This document shows positions 12,367-15,806 of a stretch of 15,806 nt of DNA, one piece after another. This DNA is from CAZXMB01 sp964641715. GTDB taxonomy: Bacteria > Desulfobacterota > BSN033 > UBA1163. Location: assembly GCA_964641715.1 (NCBI GenBank), contig CAZXMB010000065.1, positions 1 to 15,806 on the forward strand, read 5' to 3'. The notes below the pieces were generated by a model, which saw only the letters and a program-made list of their open reading frames with translations, was not told the origin of the DNA and did not search any database. The stretch's first letter is position 1, and each line of letters starts with the position of its first letter. The position numbers were made by a program, and so were the translations under genes.

Positions 12367-13682
12367 ATGAAAAAGATGAGATTTGCCACTGCCATTCTCC
12401 ACTTTTCTAAGAAGAAGGGGGGAGCAGAAAAATACCTGGTAGAGCTTTGCCAGAGAATGGCCGACGAGGNNNNNNNNNNNNNNNNNNNNNNNNNNNNNNN
12501 NNNNNNNNNNNNNNNNNNNNNNNNNNNNNNNNNNNNNNNNNNNNNNNNNNNNNNNNNNNNNNNNNNNNNAAGGGGGGAGCAGAAAAATACCTGGTAGAGC
12601 TTTGCCAGAGAATGGCCGACGAGGGGCACGAAGTCCATGTCTATGCGGAGCACTGGGAGGAAGAGGCCCAGGGGATCCATCTGCATCGAGTGAAGACGCT
12701 CCCATTTCCCAGGAGTCTTCGTCTTCTCTCCTTTGCAATTCGGGCGACGGGAGAGATGAAGAAGGGAGATTATGATGTCACCCTTGGGGTTGGAAATACC
12801 CTGGAGGCCGATGTGCTTCAACCCCACGGAGGCGTGCATTGGGCCTGGTTCTGGAGGAGCCTGAGAGCCTATGACAATCCGATTCTCTGGACAATAAAAT
12901 TGTTGATGAGGGTGTTAAGTCCAAAACAGTGGGTAAGCGGGTGGATTGAGAATGCCCCCTATAAGAAAGGTAAATTTACAAAGATCATTGCCATCTCCGA
13001 CATGGTCAAACAGGATATGATACAATGGTATAAAATCCCTGAAAACCGAATTGTTGTGGTGTATAACGGGGTAGATATCGAACGGTTCCATCCTAAGAAC
13101 CGGCAGTATCGGGAGGAAATTAGAAGACGAAATGGCATCGGAGAAGAGTTCGTCATTCTCTTTGTCTCAAATAATTTCAGGATGAAAGGGCTCTGTTATC
13201 TGATCAGGGCATTGGCTGAGGTTAAGAAATCAAATCCCTTTCCCTGCAAATGTTTGGTTTTAGGAAGGGGTAGAAAAGCTCCTTATGCCCGGTTGGCCGA
13301 GAAGTTGGGAATTTCAAAAGAGGTCATTTTTGCCGGCTCCACGGATGAACCCGAAAAATATTATGGAGCTGCTGACCTTCTCGTCCATCCCACCTTCTAC
13401 GATGCCTGCTCGCTCACGGTGCTGGAGGCTTTAGCCAGTGGCCTTCCTGTGATCACCACCTCCTTTAATGGTGCCGCTGGTCTGATCACCCATGGAGAGG
13501 ATGGATGGATCGTTACAGATCCATCAGACAGGAATGAATTAAGGAAAGCCCTTCGATATTTTTCAAATGAGAATTTTAGAAAAGAGGCTTACGGAAAGGC
13601 AAGAAAAAAAGCAGAAATGAATTCCGAAGAAGCCAATTGTCAACAAATAATGGCAATCTTTAAAAGAGCGATCAAGAGCTGA
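12367..13682 (+). CDS. Glycosyltransferase family 4, WaaG-like, split by a false gap
   Basis: As written, the frame is broken by 100 N. The 55 bases before the Ns (12415-12469) are identical to the 55 after them (12570-12624). Joining 12367-12469 to 12625-13682 gives one frame of 386 residues. It starts MKKMRFATAILHFSKKKGGAEKYL (ATG at 12376 is an alternative) and continues QRMADE-GHEVHVYAEHWEEE. Other features are LQPHGGVHWAW, VVYNGVDIERFHP, LFVSNNFRMKG, LVLGRGRKAPY, and HPTFYDACSLTVLEALASGLP with the EX7E motif as Asp-x7-Glu (codons at 13401 and 13425). WaaG adds the first glucose to the LPS inner core; this protein is WaaG-like in its layout, but the donor is not certain. The methyltransferase gene follows after 2 bp. 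Confidence 0.85.
12415..12624 (+). other. Assembly gap flanked by an exact 55-bp duplicated overlap
   Basis: 100 N (12470-12569) lie between two identical 55-bp sequences, 12415-12469 and 12570-12624, that run exactly to each N boundary. The two contigs therefore overlap and nothing is missing. An overlap of exactly 55 fits adjacent edges in a de Bruijn graph with k = 55. The corrected window would be 155 bp shorter. Confidence 0.93.
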
Positions 13683-13684
13683 TT

Positions 13685-14404
13685 ATGGGAGAAGTACTGG
13701 CACGAATTGAAACTCACGATTGGGTAATTGATGCCCTTTCCAAAGAAGGAAGGGGGTCTCTTCTTGATGTTCCGGCGGGGACAGGGGCATTAGCCGAACG
13801 GCTGAAGGATTTGGGATTCTCTGTCTCTTGCTGTGATATCAATCCTTCCTTCTTTTCTGCGTCCGGGATTGAGATTAAAGAGGGGGATCTTAACCAAATG
13901 CTTCCTTATCCTTCAAAATCTTTTAATTTTATAACATGTATCGAAGGGTTAGAACATCTCGAAAACCCATTCAATGCCATTCGGGAATTTTACAGGTTGT
14001 TGAAATATGGAGGAAAAATAATCATCTCTCTTCCCAATTATCTCAATATCGAGCGAAGGCTCCGTTTTCTGATTACAGGTCTCTTCTCCAAAATCCCTTC
14101 TCCAACAAAATTGGGAAAAGAAAAATTCGATCATCTCTGGATGCTACACCTTGTTCCGTTAACATATCCTACTTTAAAACTGGTGATGGAACATGAGGGT
14201 TTCAGAATTCTGTATGTCGGAAAGGACAAAAAGAAGAAGCGGATGAAATGGCTTTCCCCCATCGTTTGGGGCATTAGACTCTATTGCCTCTTTTGGCCTA
14301 AGGAGAAGAAGAAAGAATATCATCTGGATGATACCCTCTCTCGCCAAGTCATCATGGGGGGGAACACATTGATCATTGTTGCCCAGAAGAGGATAGCCCG
14401 ATGA
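13685..14404 (+). CDS. Class I SAM-dependent methyltransferase
   Basis: The 239-residue protein has the class I methyltransferase core. Motif I is LLDVPAGTG (residues 26-34), the SAM-binding glycine loop. An acidic residue ends beta-2 in CCDINPSFF. A motif IV region follows in FNFITCIEGLEHLENP, then EFYRLLKYGGKIIISLPN, the usual post-I/motif VI pattern. The C-terminal half (about 120-239) is rich in basic and aromatic residues, including KKKKRMKWLSP, and may contact membrane or lipid-linked substrate. It is probably a sugar or glycan O-methyltransferase given its neighbours; the substrate is unknown. It starts 2 bp after the GT4 stop and overlaps the next gene by 4 bp (ATGA). Confidence 0.85.
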   Translation: MGEVLARIETHDWVIDALSKEGRGSLLDVPAGTGALAERLKDLGFSVSCCDINPSFFSASGIEIKEGDLNQMLPYPSKSFNFITCIEGLEHLENPFNAIREFYRLLKYGGKIIISLPNYLNIERRLRFLITGLFSKIPSPTKLGKEKFDHLWMLHLVPLTYPTLKLVMEHEGFRILYVGKDKKKKRMKWLSPIVWGIRLYCLFWPKEKKKEYHLDDTLSRQVIMGGNTLIIVAQKRIAR

Positions 14405-15039
14405 GATGGAGTAAACAATTTCATTTTCGAGAGGAAGTCCATCAGCAATACCCTGAGATCTGGAGTTTAAGTATCGTCAGAAAAAGGTTACCGTTTATCT
14501 TAAAGTATTTAGGGGAAGGCGAGTCTATTCTCGAAATAGGAGCCTTTAACAGGGCATTAGGGGAACGGATAAAAAAATATTACCCAAAGGTGCTTTACAA
14601 AAGTATGGATATTGACCCAACCTATCATCATGATTACTTTTCCTTCAGTGAAATTCATGAAACCTTTGATATGGTCCTTCTTTTTGAAGTCATCGAACAT
14701 CTCGGCCGGGAAGAGGGGAGGGAGATGGTAACAAATATTTATCGGGTTTTAAATCCCGGGGGGAAAGTGATCCTGACTACCCCCAATGTCTTTACACCTG
14801 GACGTTACTGGAGAGATGTTACCCATCGGACTCCATACCATTATGAGGAACTCGGGGGGCTATTTTTAGGTCAGGGTTTTAAGTTATTGGAAATCTGCCG
14901 ACTCTGTAGAGAGCCTTTTATAAAATATTTCCTGAAGGCCTATCTCTTCTCCCCCCTTTTTCATTTACTCGGTATCGATTTTACGAAATCTATCCTGTTG
15001 GTTGCCCAAAAGCCCGAGGGGAGAGGATCAGAAGGATGA
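14401..15039 (+). CDS. Class I SAM-dependent methyltransferase, second copy type
   Basis: The 212-residue protein shows a methyltransferase core: motif I is ILEIGAFNRALGERI (from residue 43), with an acidic beta-2 end in SMDIDPTYH. Motif IV is FDMVLLFEVIEHLGREEG, followed by IYRVLNPGGKVILTTPNVFTPGRYWRD. Motif I departs from the common G-x-G-x-G (G-A-F-N-R), which occurs in some family members but is worth noting. It is not closely similar to the preceding methyltransferase, so this is not a recent tandem duplication. It is translationally coupled on both sides by 4-bp ATGA overlaps. Probable role: methylation or other modification of a surface glycan. Confidence 0.83.
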   Translation: MRWSKQFHFREEVHQQYPEIWSLSIVRKRLPFILKYLGEGESILEIGAFNRALGERIKKYYPKVLYKSMDIDPTYHHDYFSFSEIHETFDMVLLFEVIEHLGREEGREMVTNIYRVLNPGGKVILTTPNVFTPGRYWRDVTHRTPYHYEELGGLFLGQGFKLLEICRLCREPFIKYFLKAYLFSPLFHLLGIDFTKSILLVAQKPEGRGSEG

Positions 15040-15806
15040 GGATTGCTTATCTGATCCATAGTTTGGAAGTGAACAGTTGCCGCTATCGTGTTCTTCAGTA
15101 CCTTCCCTATTTAAAGAAGAATGGTGTGGAAGTTTCCATCCATTTTTATAAGCGGGGATGGCTGGAAAAGATCATATTTTATAATACCCTGGGCCAGTAT
15201 GATATCTTATATATCCACCGAAAGCTATTTCCTCCCTTAGAGTTTTGGTATATTCGTAAAAAAGTAAAGAAAATCGTTTACGATTTTGATGATGCACTCA
15301 TGTACCGAAGCTCGAGTTCGAAGTCTTCTTATTCCTTCTCCCGTCGGTATAAATTTTCCTACATGATGAAAAGGGCCGATTTTATTATTGCTGGAAACCA
15401 GTTTTTGAAATCGGAGGTTCTTCACTACAATCCTAATGTGACTATCATTCCTACCTCTATTGATCTTTCGCATTATCCATTAAAGGATAACTGGCATCAG
15501 AAAGGGCCCATTACCATAGGCTGGCTGGGGAGTGGCAGTACATTGAAATATTTAAAGGCTATCATGCCCGTTTTGGAAAATCTTTATCAACGATATCCGC
15601 ATTTTCAACTTAAGATCATATGCGACCAGTTCCTTGAAGGGATGCGATTACCTGTGATAAAAAAGCTATGGGCGGAAGAAGAGGAGAGCTCCGACCTAAG
15701 AAGTGTTGATATCGGAATCATGCCACTGAGCGATGATCTCTGGTCCAGAGGAAAGTGCGGGCTTAAGATTTTACAATATCAGAGCGTAGGCCTTCCCGTG
15801 GTCTGT
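15036..15806 (+). CDS. GT4-like glycosyltransferase, 3' end outside window
   Basis: 257 codons are open from ATG 15036 to the last base of the window, so the gene is truncated by the edge, not broken. GAAGG immediately before the ATG serves as ribosome binding site. The N-terminus MRIAYLIHSLEVNSCRYRVL is the start of a GT-B fold. YDILYIHRKLFPP and VYDFDDALMYR follow; the latter motif is typical of a GT4 subgroup. ADFIIAGNQFLKSEV and IPTSIDLSHYP lead into the second domain at ITIGWLGSGSTLKYL. DIGIMPLSDDLWSRGKCGLKILQYQSVGLPVV is the donor-site region with K-x-L-Q-Y replacing the usual EX7E end. It overlaps the methyltransferase by 4 bp, so it belongs to the same operon. Confidence 0.82.
   Translation, partial: MRIAYLIHSLEVNSCRYRVLQYLPYLKKNGVEVSIHFYKRGWLEKIIFYNTLGQYDILYIHRKLFPPLEFWYIRKKVKKIVYDFDDALMYRSSSSKSSYSFSRRYKFSYMMKRADFIIAGNQFLKSEVLHYNPNVTIIPTSIDLSHYPLKDNWHQKGPITIGWLGSGSTLKYLKAIMPVLENLYQRYPHFQLKIICDQFLEGMRLPVIKKLWAEEEESSDLRSVDIGIMPLSDDLWSRGKCGLKILQYQSVGLPVVC

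Noticed and set aside
12447..12597. Separate small ORFs on both strands spanning the second gap
   Set aside because: They are products of the 100-N placeholder and duplicated 55-mer; merging the overlap gives one normal glycosyltransferase.

Overview
The window reads as a metagenome-derived scaffold from a Gram-negative bacterium. All protein-coding genes lie on the + strand. Two runs of exactly 100 N (7360-7459 and 12470-12569) mark scaffold joins. LPS-core genes (two GT9 heptosyltransferases, a WaaE/KdtX-like GT2), a TonB/TolA-like protein and a YbgC-type thioesterase point to an outer-membrane-bearing organism. The gene style and the many short palindromic intergenic repeats are compatible with a Desulfobacterota/deltaproteobacterial or similar lineage, but that placement is inference.

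Region 1 (1-4702) is a tight envelope/division block. It holds a very long secreted TPR protein (about 24 repeats), a single-pass protein with a TonB-like C-terminus, a small FtsB/DivIC-like septum protein and a YbgC-like acyl-CoA thioesterase. Three of the four resemble parts of the Tol-Pal neighbourhood (YbgC, TolA-like, CpoB/YbgF-like), but no TolQ/R/B or Pal is present here. A palindrome overlapping a candidate -35 box precedes the block.

Region 2 (4703-11713) is an LPS/surface-glycan cluster: GT9, GT9 (WaaF-like), GT2 (WaaE-like), an extended-SDR sugar-nucleotide epimerase/dehydratase whose catalytic Lys position is Asn, a DegT-family aminotransferase, and a GT4. The SDR and aminotransferase probably supply a modified (amino) sugar that the glycosyltransferases use.

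Region 3 (11714-12366) interrupts the cluster. It holds a small DUF559 (Vsr-like nuclease fold) gene bracketed by inverted copies of a C6TTT/AAAG6 hairpin, with a third copy just upstream of the next GT gene. This is the best candidate for an undescribed system: a hairpin repeat family with a possible cognate nuclease-like gene.

Region 4 (12367-15806) resumes the cluster with a WaaG-like GT4, two SAM methyltransferases and a GT4-like gene running off the window, all overlapping or within 2 bp. The GT4 is split only by a false gap: the last 55 bases before the Ns are repeated exactly as the first 55 after them. Collapsing the overlap restores one 386-residue frame.

Nearly every intergenic space carries its own imperfect palindrome or hairpin. 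No tRNA, rRNA, CRISPR array or transposase gene was seen.
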